Positions 36,458-47,660 of a stretch of DNA of 64,000 nt are shown piece by piece. The notes below the pieces were generated by a model. It did no database searches. It saw only the letters and a list, made by a program, of their open reading frames with translations, and was not told the origin of the DNA. Where the stretch lies: NCBI GenBank assembly GCA_963995505.1, contig OZ023180.1, forward strand, positions 15,824,689 through 15,888,688, read 5' to 3'. Made by a program: the position numbers and the translations under genes. This stretch comes from Hypericum androsaemum. Taxonomy: Eukaryota; Streptophyta; Magnoliopsida; Malpighiales; Hypericaceae. Each line of letters opens with the position of its first letter. Position 1 is the stretch's first letter.

Positions 36458-36669
36458 ATAGCGGTGCTAGAAGTTGAAGCGGCGAGAAAGGCGGAGGACA
36501 CTTGGACGGTGAACAGTAATAGTAGCGGGAAGCAGCAGCAAGGGGATGGGCTGAGGCAGTACTATCTCCAGCAAATGCACGAGCTCGAGCTCCAGGTCTG
36601 CCAGAAGACACACGATCTCAACTGCCGCCTCGATGCCCAGCTCAACGGAGTTGTTGAATTTAGGGTTTG
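36458..36669 (+). pseudogene. RPT6 (26S proteasome regulatory ATPase) first exon, start codon lost
   Basis: The plus strand reads AVLEVEAARKAEDTW, then GLRQYYLQQMHELELQVCQK, THDLNCRLDAQLNGV and EFRV, then TGA. LRQYYLQ-H-L-L followed by QKTHNLN-RLEAQ is the N-terminal coiled coil of RPT6/SUG1. ATA stands at 36458-36460 where ATG is expected, so the native start is gone. The AAA ATPase domain is absent: at the place where exon 1 should splice, the sequence runs directly into the ATTGGTTT array. It has a CT-rich leader and lies 160 bp from the PDI Pack-MULE. Confidence 0.75.
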
Positions 36670-37580
36670 AGTCTGTAATTATTTTGGTTTGAGTATGTAT
36701 TCATATTGATTTGAGTCTGTGTCAATATTGGTTTGAGTCTGTATTGATATTGGTTTTAGTCTTTATTCATATTAGTTTTACTCTGTAATGAAATTGGTTT
36801 TAGTTTGCAATGAAATTGGTTTGAGTATGTATTGATATTGGTTTGAGTATGTATTGATATTGGTTTGAGTAAGTAATGCTATTGGTTTGAGTATGTACTA
36901 ATATTGGTTTGAGTATGTAATGATATTGGTTTGAGTATGTATTGATATTGGTTTGAGTCTGTATTGATATTGGTTTTAGTCTGTAATGAAATTGGTTTGA
37001 GTAAGTAAAGATATTGGTTTGAGTATGTATTGATATTGGTTTGAGTATGTAATGATATTGGTTTTAGTCGGTAATGCTATTGGTTTGAGTATGTATTGAT
37101 ATTCATTTTAGTCTGTAATAATATTGGTTTAAGTCTGTAATGATATTGGTTTGAGTAAGTAATGCTATTGGTTTTAGTTTGTAATGATATTGGTTTTCGA
37201 CCGTAGTGATATTGATTTTCGAATATGGTAATATATTAGTTTTCGAATGTACTGATATTGGTTTGAGTCTGTAATGATATTAGTTTGAGTAAGTAATGCT
37301 ATTGGTTTTAGTCTGTAATGATATTGGTTTTTGAACGTAGTGATATTAGTTTTTGAATGTGGTGATATATTGGTTTTCGAATTGGTGATATTGGTTTCCG
37401 AACATCGTGATATTGATTTTTCGAACGTAGTGATATTGGTTTTTCGAACGTAGTGATATTAGTTTCCGAAGGTAGTGATATTGGTTTGCGAATGCAGTGA
37501 TATTGGTTTTCGAATGCAGTGATATTGGTTTTCGAATGCAGTGATATTGGATTTCGAATGTAGTGATATTGGTTTTCTAT
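36670..37580 (+). repeat. ATATTGGTTTGAGTATGTA tandem array
   Basis: About 42 units of roughly 21-22 bp. The first half reads GATATTGGTTTGAGTATGTA; from 37190 on units read GATATTGGTTTTCGAATGTA. It shares the ATTGGTTT core and orientation with the MULE arrays at 1-1439, and again the core lies on the sense strand of the neighbouring coding sequence. It starts at the end of the RPT6 exon. Confidence 0.88.
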
Positions 37581-38085
37581 TGAATTTTCATTCTTTGGTT
37601 CTTTGAGTTTATTTTAAAAAAAAATCTGGTAGCTAGTAGGATTTTTGAAGTTGACAATAATTTAAAGAGAGATAAAGAGTCCCTTCCTCTTTTCACGTGA
37701 GATTTGTTTATATATTTTTTACCTTTTTAGTCTTTCCATAAAAAAGTTTGCCAACTAATTTTCCATCTCCCCTATTGTTTCTATTATTTTTTAATTTTAC
37801 CCTTAATTACTTTATTAATACCTAGATTACCGCAATCTTCTCTTTAGTCCCCAAATTTGGGGACTAACCTTGTCCCAATGGAATCTCCCCCTGTTGCTGT
37901 ATCATCGAAAATCTCTGACTCGGTGTGGATATCTTCTCCATACAAATTATTTTTTCTAAATCCTTCTGCGCCATAATAAGTTGAACTAATGCATAAAATG
38001 AGCAGTGTTACATAGGCTCCCATCGTTATTTTATTGAATGATAAAATTTATACAGCCTTCATTCATTTTATAGGTAAATTCAACT
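37581..38085. other. AT-rich intergenic
   Basis: Sequence between the array and the large direct duplication. No feature recognised. Confidence 0.45.
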
Positions 38086-38489
38086 ATTTTTTCCTTTTTT
38101 GTAATTATCATTAAAGATCAAAATAATTCAGAATTATAGAAACAAAATAATTATATACTATTGAAAATTATGCCACAATCAATGCTTACCGTTTTTGTAA
38201 TGAAGGAAAAGGCTAAATTGCCAAAATTAATAGAGCAATTATGGTATTGTTAGCTTGCCAATTTTATATTGATAAGAAATAAACACCAACTAAAGAATTG
38301 ACTATTCGTAATAAATATGACTCTTGATTTTCTCATATAATAAAAACATAAATCAAGAATGAATGCTACCTTCTTTTTTTGTCTCAGCGTCATTTACTTG
38401 GTTGTTAGTTATGGCATTTATAAGTTTTCAAAAAATAAGGATATTTAAAATTTTGTCCCATTATTGTTGGCATTCTTTATTGGTATCGA

Positions 38490-38690
38490 GATAAAAGTTG
38501 TGGTGCCGACAAACACTTGGATCAACTAGTGATAATGTTGTTCTAGTTTAACAGACTTTTTAGTTCAAATCATTCACAACGCAACAACGTAAAATAATTG
38601 TTGGAAGAGCTTTGCTACCTTTCATAAATTCGACCTAACTTGAATCTAGATTAATTAGTCAATAGTATAATACCAAATATATAAACTAAA
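38490..38690 (+). mobile_element. SINE relic, copy 1
   Basis: ACACTTGGATCAACTAGTGA (A-box region), TTAGTTCAAATC (B-box region), AATAATTGTTGGAAGAGC and TTTGCTACCTTTCATAAATT follow the block order of the SINE at 42365. The same relic recurs near 44290-44470, so it predates the duplication. Confidence 0.55.
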
Positions 38691-39611
38691 AAGATAGATT
38701 GTGAGGTTGAGATGCATTGATATACTGCATTGGCATCGTATTAAATTTTTTATTTTGGAATATATTGATTGAATTGCTATTGTTACTTGATTAGGAATGT
38801 TTGGATAACTTTTTGAGCATAATTACTAGGAATGGTTTATATTGCCGAATGCAATATTTATTAACCTGGCCAGACTTTAGTGGAGAATTATTGGAAGGCT
38901 TATTTTATTGTGCGTTACTATCGTTGAAATGAGACGTGTTAAGCAACCCTATACAACGATGGATGTTTGATAAGCAGACTTGTAATTTACAGCCACACTA
39001 GGCTGGCGGAAATATGATCCCTCAAAGGTTTACATGTCAGCCTCCAAATTTTTAGATTGGAGTATTATAATTTTGAGTGTGGATTGAGTAGGGATTACAT
39101 GGATGTTTTGATGGTGACGACGTGCATGTGGACTATTTGATGTGATTAGAAATATATCAAATAGATTATATGGATGTTTTCATAAGTGCAAACTCGGTAT
39201 TTGACACAATACTGTCCCTCTCACACCTCTTGTCATTTTTGTTTAGAGAGCATTGATTAGGGATAGAAAAAAGAATCACAAAATTCTAGATATTGAATCC
39301 ATTGTCACTAAATTGAGGCATTAGGGATACCAATATAACATGATTTCTTCTTTACAAAAGCCTAAACATGACATAATATTAACAATAAAGAAAAAAGGGT
39401 CTTGAAGTCCATGTTCTTAAAACTACAGTCTGACCAGTCAGACCATGAATTAAAACTCATACCGTGTCAGTTTTGTTGGTAAGAATGTCAACCTAAGGAA
39501 CGGGAAAAATTTTGATTGAACAACTCGGTTGGAACATGATATTGACTCAGAAAATTCGGTTCGTTAGGTTCACAAAAAAAGAAAAGTGAAAAAATTAACA
39601 AAGATGCGAGT

Positions 39612-40612
39612 GCCTAGGTTTTGACGCCCTACCTCTAGCATCCCTAGGTTTCTAAAAATGATATGGTAGTCCCCCGTATTTGGTTTTATTATACTTTTGG
39701 GTCCCTCATTGACGTTATCGGTTGATTTATAACTTTTTAATTATAAAGGACTATTATCCCCCTAAAATTAAAAATAAGTCATACCGGTTGTCTCCTACCT
39801 CCCTTCCGGTGACCTTAACACCTTTGACGACTCTTCATCTTCTTCGACAACATCTTCGGTATCATCCCTTCTGGTACCATAAAAAACCGAGGCAAAAAAA
39901 TGAATCCTCCACGATGAACAATATATCAGCTATCGACATCGAATCCACCACATAAATAAGCTAATCGACATCCCTCTCCCCGCCCTCCACTCATGTGCTG
40001 GCACCTTCCTCCCCTATTCCCTAATCAAATCGGCCCATCCTAAATCCCCAAATCGGTGTATTGTGTCATCCGCAATCCCATTATTCTCTTCCTCGGTTTC
40101 AATCTCTAGCTCCTTGTCCCCCAGCTCCATATCTGATCAGCCTGCCACTTTCTCATTGCCAAAAACTTTAACCATCGCCATGGAGTTCTCGAATAGGGGG
40201 GTGAGATCGACCACGGGTGCACGGGGAAGCGAGGCTGGGGGCCCTCTGGTACAAAGGATAATGATGACGAAAAGGGGGGAAACATAGGAATAGATATCCT
40301 CGAACTCGTCGTCTAAGGAACTGCGGTTGGGAGATATCCCCGAACTCATCGTCTAAGGAATTGCGGTTGGGGATCTTGGATTGTCGTCCAAGGTATCTTT
40401 GTTCTGGTGACACTGGCATTCTAGTCGAAGGAAAGGGAGATGAAATTTAGATTTTTTTATTAATTATTTTAAGGGTATATAAATCATTTTATAAGAAAAA
40501 TTGATTGATAATTTAACCGAGGGAGCCCAGAGTAATTTTCCCAGGGGGATTACAAGATCATTTTCAAAAATCTAGGAATGCCAAAAGTAGGATGTCAAAA
40601 TTCCGTGGACTG
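39612..40612. mobile_element. MULE-like inverted-repeat element, copy 1
   Basis: The left end (CCTAGGTTTTGACGCCCTACC ... GTAGTCCCCCGTATTTGG) is mirrored at the right (GGATGTCAAAATTCC, GATCATTTTCAAAAATCTAGG, AGGGTATATAAATCA). The arms are about 150 bp and decayed. The inside is GC-richer than the surroundings, with short ORFs of no known family. The homologous element sits at 45604-46866. Confidence 0.6.
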
Positions 40613-40999
40613 TAGAAGTTTAATCTCAATTTTTATGGTTGACATTTGGTATTCTCTAGTGTAACTTAGGTTTTGTATGTTTTGACATTTGATTTAAATA
40701 TTTTGAGATATGCCATAAATGCTCTAATTTTTTTAAGAATAATGTTTTCAGTTATGAGATGAAGTTCAGGAGTGAGCTGCCCATCAAATGGGACTAGATT
40801 TGGTTCTGGAGCATTATATTCAAAACTGATCTAATTCACAAATGGACTGGTGGCAAAATTATAAAATATTCAAAAAGATGGGGCAAAACTAACAAAAGGA
40901 AAAGAGATGGCACACGTGTTAGAAAATGGCAAGCCCGGTAATGAGAAAATCATTTTCTGTGTCATAATAAAATGGTATGCCTTATCATGATAAAATATG

Positions 41000-41395
41000 C
41001 CATGTATAACTTTTGTACTATATCATTTCATTAATTATTTATATTTTAACATAAGTATTTTTACATACTATTCAATATAATGCTCATACCATTTGACATA
41101 ATCGGACATACCATTTTGATATAATCGGGTATATCATTTGACATAACATGGATATACCATTTTACATAATCAAACAAACCATTTGACATAATCGGACATA
41201 CCATTTTATTATATTTATTTTTAATATTATCAAACTAGTCGGGCATATCATTTTACATACCGAATATATACCATTTGATATAATCAAACATACCATTTGA
41301 AAAAATTGGGCATACCATTCAAAATTCTCGGGCATACAATTTTACATAACTGAGTATGCCATTTGACAAAACTAGACACATTACACAAAAATAAA
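41000..41395. repeat. ATACCATTTGACATAATCGG tandem array, copy 1
   Basis: About fourteen degenerate units of 21-23 bp, ATACCATTTGACATAATC plus a variable G/A-rich end. The array is non-coding and falls inside the large duplication. Confidence 0.8.
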
Positions 41396-42364
41396 CCAAT
41401 TATTTTAGTGAAAAGCTCTTATTCTCAACCACAAAATCAAATATACATAGCTATCTGTGGCCATCGCCTCACCTCTGTCCAAGAACTCGATCGTTGATAA
41501 CCCAAAACTACACAGCAATATGTGGTCACAACCTTCTTCTTCTTCCTCGCACTTAGAGTTTCGCAGTGATCTTCAGCCAGCTGGGCTAGTCATGGCCTCT
41601 CGTTCCAGTGAGGGGACAATAGGGTCTACAACCTTATCGTTGACAACAATAGCTGCTGCCACTTCATCGACCTCCCTCGCCAAACCATCCTCCATAGGAT
41701 TACCTTCAAGTGGAATGGGAGGTTCATCGATATCACGATCAATAAGTTGGTCCAGATTTTGAGGTCTTTTGGGGTTCAAGAAATAGGGGGAAGAGGGCAA
41801 CAGTCAAGTAGGTTTATTTGGGGGAGGAAAAGAGAGATTGAGGGGAGAAAAGAGTAGAGAAAAATATAATAATATCCCTGCATGAATCTTAACCGTCAGA
41901 TCTTAAACTTGATTTAAAAATCAATCCAATGGCTCCCATTTTATCTAGATTGATTCTAACTAATTTTTCAAGTGAGAACCAAGTCCGCTCCCCATACCAA
42001 AAATTGTTCGTTCTTAATAATGTAATAGTAATATATATAAATTTTATTAAATAAAAAATATCTTGTGACCGGTCGACTTGGAGGTCAGCCTAAATCCTGG
42101 GTTAGTCTCTAGGTCATTTTCCAAAACCTTGCTTGAAACTAAATTTACAAATGTACGTTGTAAAAAATTGGAAGAAATTTAATTAAACAAAAAAAATTCA
42201 CCCAATAAGTGAGAGAAGAGAAGAATGAAAGAAGGCGAGAAAAAAAAAGAAAAATATTAGAGATGTTTTAAAAATTGTAGTAATTTCAAATCTGCCTAAA
42301 GTGAGCATAAAAGGGTCACTTTATACAAATTAGTGATGTTACAAGGATGACTTAATATAGATTA

Positions 42365-42647
42365 TTGATACCAACAGGCACTTAGATCAATTGTTGAGAG
42401 AGTTGTTCTAGCTTATCCAACATGCAATTGGTGAGAGAGTTGTTCTAACTTATCCAAGAGGCACTTAGATCAATTGGTGAGGGAGTTGTTCTAGCTTAAC
42501 CAGGTCTCAGGTTCGAGTCCTTGGGTACGCAGCAGTGTTAAATACTTGTTGGGAGATCTTTGCCATCTTTTAAAGGTCCTACCCTGCTCAAAATTGAATT
42601 AGTCGGCCCAATGGGCCGAATACCAATTGGTTAAACCAAGAAAAATG
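42365..42647 (+). mobile_element. tRNA-derived SINE with target duplication
   Basis: 283 bp between TAGATTA copies at 42358-42364 and 42648-42654. Copy 2 of the large duplication has a single such site with no insert. A head unit (GGCACTTAGATCAATTG, then GAGAGAGTTGTTCTA) recurs about three times and carries the A-box-like sequence. The B-box GGTTCGAGTCC is at 42510-42520. The tail ends GGTTAAACCAAGAAAAATG. Short relics of this family occur near 11395, 11865, 16060, 38490 and 44290. Confidence 0.85.
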
Positions 42648-43108
42648 TAGATTAGTGATCATACAAGATAGATTAGTTATCTTAAAGAGACAAAAAATAG
42701 ATTAGGAACCATGGGCTAAAAATTTATTAAAGATAAATGACCATGGAGTCTTTTTACCCGTTATCTAGCTAATCCCACAACCGGATGGTCAAGAGAGAAA
42801 TTCAAATAAATAGAAACACATCTCTCTCATAAAATGTGTTCGAGGTTGTAGCTGCACACCTTGTTAGAACCATGTTGTAGTAAATTTGATGGAAAAATTT
42901 ACGGTCCTAAAAAAGAGTGCCCAAACATTACGAGCACAAGAACATGCTATTTTTGCCTTTTTTATAATTACTATTAAAGATCAAAATAATTCAGAATTAT
43001 AGAAACAAAATAATATTATGCTATTGAAAATTATGCCACAATCAATGCTTACCATTTTTGTAATAATGGAAAAGGCTAAATTGCCAAAATTAATAGAGCA
43101 ATCTTTGG

Positions 43109-44015
43109 GAGAAACTTTATGGTGATCCCTCCATACCAAGTCATTTGATGACTTGGTATGTTCTTACCAATTAATTAGTGACATGTGGACGAGTGAGGCT
43201 ACTTCATACAATCTAATCCAATGACTATTTAAGGTATAAAATCTTACAATTAATTGTCAAAAAAATTATATTAAATAATCAGCTTGATCCTAGGATAATT
43301 TAAGTTAATTTTCTTTTTTGGGTGGAGAGAGAATTCATTAGAAAAACTATTAAAATGATGCAACGTTTGATGATAATCATGGAGAGTTAGGTATCTAGTA
43401 AAAATTGATATATCTGGTGCAATAAAAAGTTGAATAATGATGTTATGATAATAAAATAACCGTGACTGTCAACAAAAGAGATTAGTTTTCCACGAAAAAA
43501 CAAAAAGAGATTGATTATTAGGTTAAGAATATTAGACATTATTCTGTGATTATAAAATTTAAAGTTTTGATACTCATTTTTTTAATTAAGAAATTTTTGA
43601 AATAAAAAAGTCAAAGGTGTTTTCTCTATACCTAGAAAACAAATTATGTTTTTGAAATCATCTATCACTGATTTTTAAAGGTATTTTATGAATTCTTTGA
43701 ATTTTCTATTTTTTTTGTTACCATGAATTCTCTAATACATGGAATGAAATAAGTTTGTAAAAATAAAAATCGGTGCAGAGAAGTTTCTAATACGTGGAAC
43801 ATAATTAATTTAATTTATCGTGGCATGAAGCACAATTATTTAATCTAAATTTTTTGACAATCTTTTTCATTAATGACAAGATTATATACCTTAAATAGTC
43901 ATTATACTAAATTATATAAAATGGTCTCACTTGTCAACGTGTCATTAACTAATTGGTAAAGACATACCAAGTCATTTGATGACTTGGTATGGAGGGATCA
44001 CCGTAAAGTTTTTCT
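43109..44015. mobile_element. MITE-like element with hairpin ends
   Basis: 907 bp, absent from copy 1 of the duplication. Inverted arms of about 150 bp start near AGAAACTTTATGGTGATCCC (right end GGGATCACCGTAAAGTTTTT). Each arm contains a perfect palindrome, CATACCAAGTCA ... TGACTTGGTATG, at 43132-43160 and 43963-43991. The interior is AT-rich and shows no ORF of note. Confidence 0.8.
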
Positions 44016-44289
44016 TTGATAAGTCAATATAAGTCATTATATTGTTAGCTTGCCAATTTTATATTGATAAGTAATAAACACTAACTAAAGAATTGACTAT
44101 TCGTAATAAATATGAGTCTTGATTTTCTCATATATTAAAAACATAAATCAAGAATAAATTTCACCTTCTTTTTTTGTCTTAGCGTCATTTACTTGGTGGT
44201 TAGTTATGGCATTTATAAGTTATCAAAAAATAAGGACATTTATAATTTTGTCCCATTATTGTTGGCATTCTTTATTGGTATCAGGATAG

Positions 44290-44470
44290 ATGTTGTGGAC
44301 AAACATTTAGATTAACTAGTGATAAAATTATTTTAGTTTAACCAAATTTTTAGTTCAAATTATTGGCAACACAACAATATAAAATAATTATTGGGAGAGC
44401 TCTGCTACTTTTTATAAGTTCTACCCAGGAATCTAGATAAGTTAGCTAATGGCTGAATACCAAATGATAT
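44290..44470 (+). mobile_element. SINE relic, copy 2
   Basis: Duplicate of the relic at 38490-38690, with ACATTTAGATTAACTAGTGA and TTAGTTCAAATTA in A- and B-box positions. It is further decayed. Confidence 0.5.
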
Positions 44471-45603
44471 AAACTAAAAAGATAGATTGTGAGGTTTAGA
44501 TGCATTGATATACTGCATTGGCCTCGTATAAATTTTTGAGTTTGGAATATATTGATTGAATTGCTATTGTTACTTGATTGAGGATATTTGGATAACTTTT
44601 TAAGAATAATTTCTAGAATGGTTTGTATTGCCGAATGCAATATTTGTTATATCGCCCAGGCCTTAAGAGGAGAATTAGTGGAAGGCTTATTTTGTTGTGC
44701 CGTATTGTCGTTGACATGAGAACTGATAACTAACCCTGCATAACGATCTTAGAAACTAATATTGTAGACCAAGTCAACTATTATTTGAAAGCCCGTTAAC
44801 ATGGTAGGACTTTTTTATCGGCCGCGTGTTGTGAAGCATACAACTTGAAAATTTCGTGCTCGAAGAAAAGACATCCACAACAAAAAATTTGACAAGCGGA
44901 CTTGCAATTTACATCCACACTAGTCTGGCTACATGATCCCTCAAAGGTTTACATGTCAGCCTCCAAATTTTTAGATTGGAGTGTTATAATTTTAGAGTGG
45001 ATTGATTGAGAATTACATGGATGTTTTGATGGTGACGACATGCATGTGGGCCATCTGATGTGATTAGAAATATATCAAATAGATTTAATGATCAAAATTT
45101 AATGAATTTACTCATAGGTACAAACTCGATATTTGACACAATGCCATCTCTATGCCTCCAGCCATTTTTGTGGAGAGAAAGCATTAATTAGGGAGAGAAA
45201 AAAGAATAACAAAATTTGAGATATTAAATTTATTGTCACTAAATTGAGGCCAATTAAGAATACTAATATAATATGCTTCCTTCATTACAAAAGCCTAAAC
45301 ATGACATAATATTAACAATAAAGAAAAAAAAACTCTCATGAAAGCCATGGTCTTAAAAATGCAGTCTGACCGGTCAGACCATGAATTGACACTCATACCA
45401 TGCCAATTTTGTTGATAAGAATGTCAACCTAACGAATAGGACAAATTTTGATCGGACCACTCCATTGAAACAGGATACTGCCCTAGAAAATTCTGATTTG
45501 TTAGTTTCACAAAAAAAGGAAAGTGAAAATATTACCAGAGAAATCCAATTTTTCCCAAATCAAATCAAACAAAATTAAATCAAGTCAATCCAGAGATAGA
45601 ATA

Positions 45604-46866
45604 CGAGTGCCTAGGTCTTGACACCCTACCTCTAGCATCCCTAGGTTTCTGAAAATGATCTTGTAGTCCTCCGTGTTTGGTTTTATTATGCTTTTGGGTC
45701 CCTCGTTGACGTCATCAGTTTATAATCCGGAGATAGAACGCGAGTGCCTAGGTTTTGACACCATACCTTTAGCATCCCTAAGTTTCTGAAAATGATCTTG
45801 TAGTCCTCCGTGTTTGGTTTTATTATACTTTTGGGTCCCTCGTTGATGTCATCAGTTTATTTATTAACTTTTTAATTCTAATTAACATTTATAACCCTAA
45901 AATTGAGAAAAAAGTCATGCCGATTGTCTCATACCTTCCTTCTGTGACCCTTACACTTTCTTCAATGACTCTTCATCTTCTCCGATGATATCTTTTGTAT
46001 CACCCCTCCCGGTATCATAAACAAGCCCAGGCAAAAACATGAATCCTCCGTGATGAACAATATTATAGCTATTGCCATCAAATCCACCGTAATAAATAAG
46101 CTAATCACCATCTCCTATCCCTGCCCTCCACTCCTGTGCCGGCACCTTCCTCATCTATTCCCTAACCAAATCTGCCTATCCTGCACCTACAAATCGCCAT
46201 GGCTCTCGCTGTCCTCCTCCTCGTCGGCGCACCTTGCACCTCCTCTACCTCTGCTGCCGAACCGAGGGATAATAGGCATCAACTCATCCGCAATCTCATT
46301 ATTCCCTCCCTCGATGTCAAACTCTAGTTCCTTGTCCCCCACCTCCCCATCGGATCAACCCATCGCTTTGTCATTGCCGAAAACCCTAACCTTCACCGCA
46401 GAGTTCCCGATTGGGTGAGTGAGATTGACTGTGGGTGCACGGGGGGCAGGGAGTTGGGGGGGGGGGGGGGTGGTGGTGGTGCTGTGGGGGTCCTTCGGTA
46501 CAGAGGATAATGATGACGAGAAGGGGGAAACACATGGAAATAGATATCTTTGACCTCATCGTTGAAAGAACATCAGCTGAGGGTGAATGGTTATCATCCA
46601 AGGCGTCTTGGTTCTAGTTTAGGTGGGCAGAAGTCAGTGTTCTGTTGACACTGGCGTTCTAGTTTGAGTAAAGGGAGATGAAATTTTGATTTTTTTATTG
46701 ATTCTTTTAAGGGTATATAAATTATTTTACAAGAAAAATTGATTGATAACGTCAGTGAGGGACCCCTGATTAATTTCTCCAGGAGGACTACAAGATCATT
46801 TTCTGAAATCTAGGGACGCTAGAGGTAGGATGTCAAAATCTCAGGGACCTAAGGGTAATTTGCCCT
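45604..46866. mobile_element. MULE-like inverted-repeat element, copy 2
   Basis: Counterpart of the element at 39612. Its left end is present twice in tandem (about 45604-45725 and 45730-45865). The right end reads GGATGTCAAAATCTCAGGGA and CCTAAGGGTAATTTGCCCTA, giving a terminal GGGCAAATTACCC on the reverse strand that the left end lacks. The interior has a poly-G stretch near 46455-46470 followed by TGG units. No gene recognised. Confidence 0.6.
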
Positions 46867-47239
46867 ATAATTTTAGGGCTTCTATGAAAAGGCTGTGAAA
46901 GTTTAATCTCAATTTTTATGGTTGACATTTGGTATGCTCCAGAGTAGCTTAGGTTTTAAATATTTTGACATTTGCTTTAAATATTTTGAGATATGCCTTA
47001 AATGTTCTAATTTGTTTAAAAAAATAATATATTGATCTATGACTTGAAGTTCAGGAGTGAGCTACCCATCATAATGGAATTTGGTCCTGGAGTATTATAT
47101 TCTGGACTAATCTGATTTACAAATGGACCAATGGCAAAATTATAAAATATTCAAATAGTAGGGGCAAAATTGACAAAAAGAAAAGAGATGGCATGCGTGT
47201 TAGAAAATGGTAAGCCCAGTAATGAGAAAATGGTTTGCC

Positions 47240-47660
47240 GTGTCATAATAAAATGGTATGCCTTGTCATGATAAAATGGTATGCCATGTACAATTTTTGT
47301 ACTATATCATTAATTAATTATTTTATTTTTTATCATAAGTATTTTTCATACCATTCGAATATACCATTGAATATAATGCACATACCATTTGACATAGCTG
47401 GACATACTATTTTGATATAACCGAGTCTGCCATTTGAAATAATTGAACATATCATTTGACATAATCAAACATACCATTAGAATATTTCTTTTTAATATTA
47501 TCGAACTAGTCGGGTATACCATTTGACATACCTGAGATATACCATTTGACATAATCAAACATACCATTTGAAAAAATTGGACATACCATTCGACATGCCA
47601 AAATAAATAATTTTACATAACTGAGTGTACCATTTAACATAATCGGGCACATTACACAAA
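47240..47660. repeat. ATACCATTTGACATAATCGG tandem array, copy 2
   Basis: Counterpart of the array at 41000-41395, with similar unit order and independent changes. Confidence 0.8.

Larger units (their letters stand above)
38086..42932 (+). repeat. ~5 kb direct duplication, copy 1
   Basis: Collinear with 42949-48873 along its length, starting at ATTAAAGATCAAAATAATTC and ending at GAGTGCCCAAACATTAC. It includes a MULE-like element (39612-40612), the ATACCATTT array, and a region with a 101-codon ORF that is frame-broken in the other copy. Divergence is visible every 10-20 bp, so the event is old. Copy 1 alone has the SINE at 42365. Confidence 0.88.

Noticed and set aside
36670..37580. CRISPR-like regular spacing of a short repeat
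   Set aside because: Units are contiguous, with no unique spacers of constant length, and the DNA is plant nuclear.
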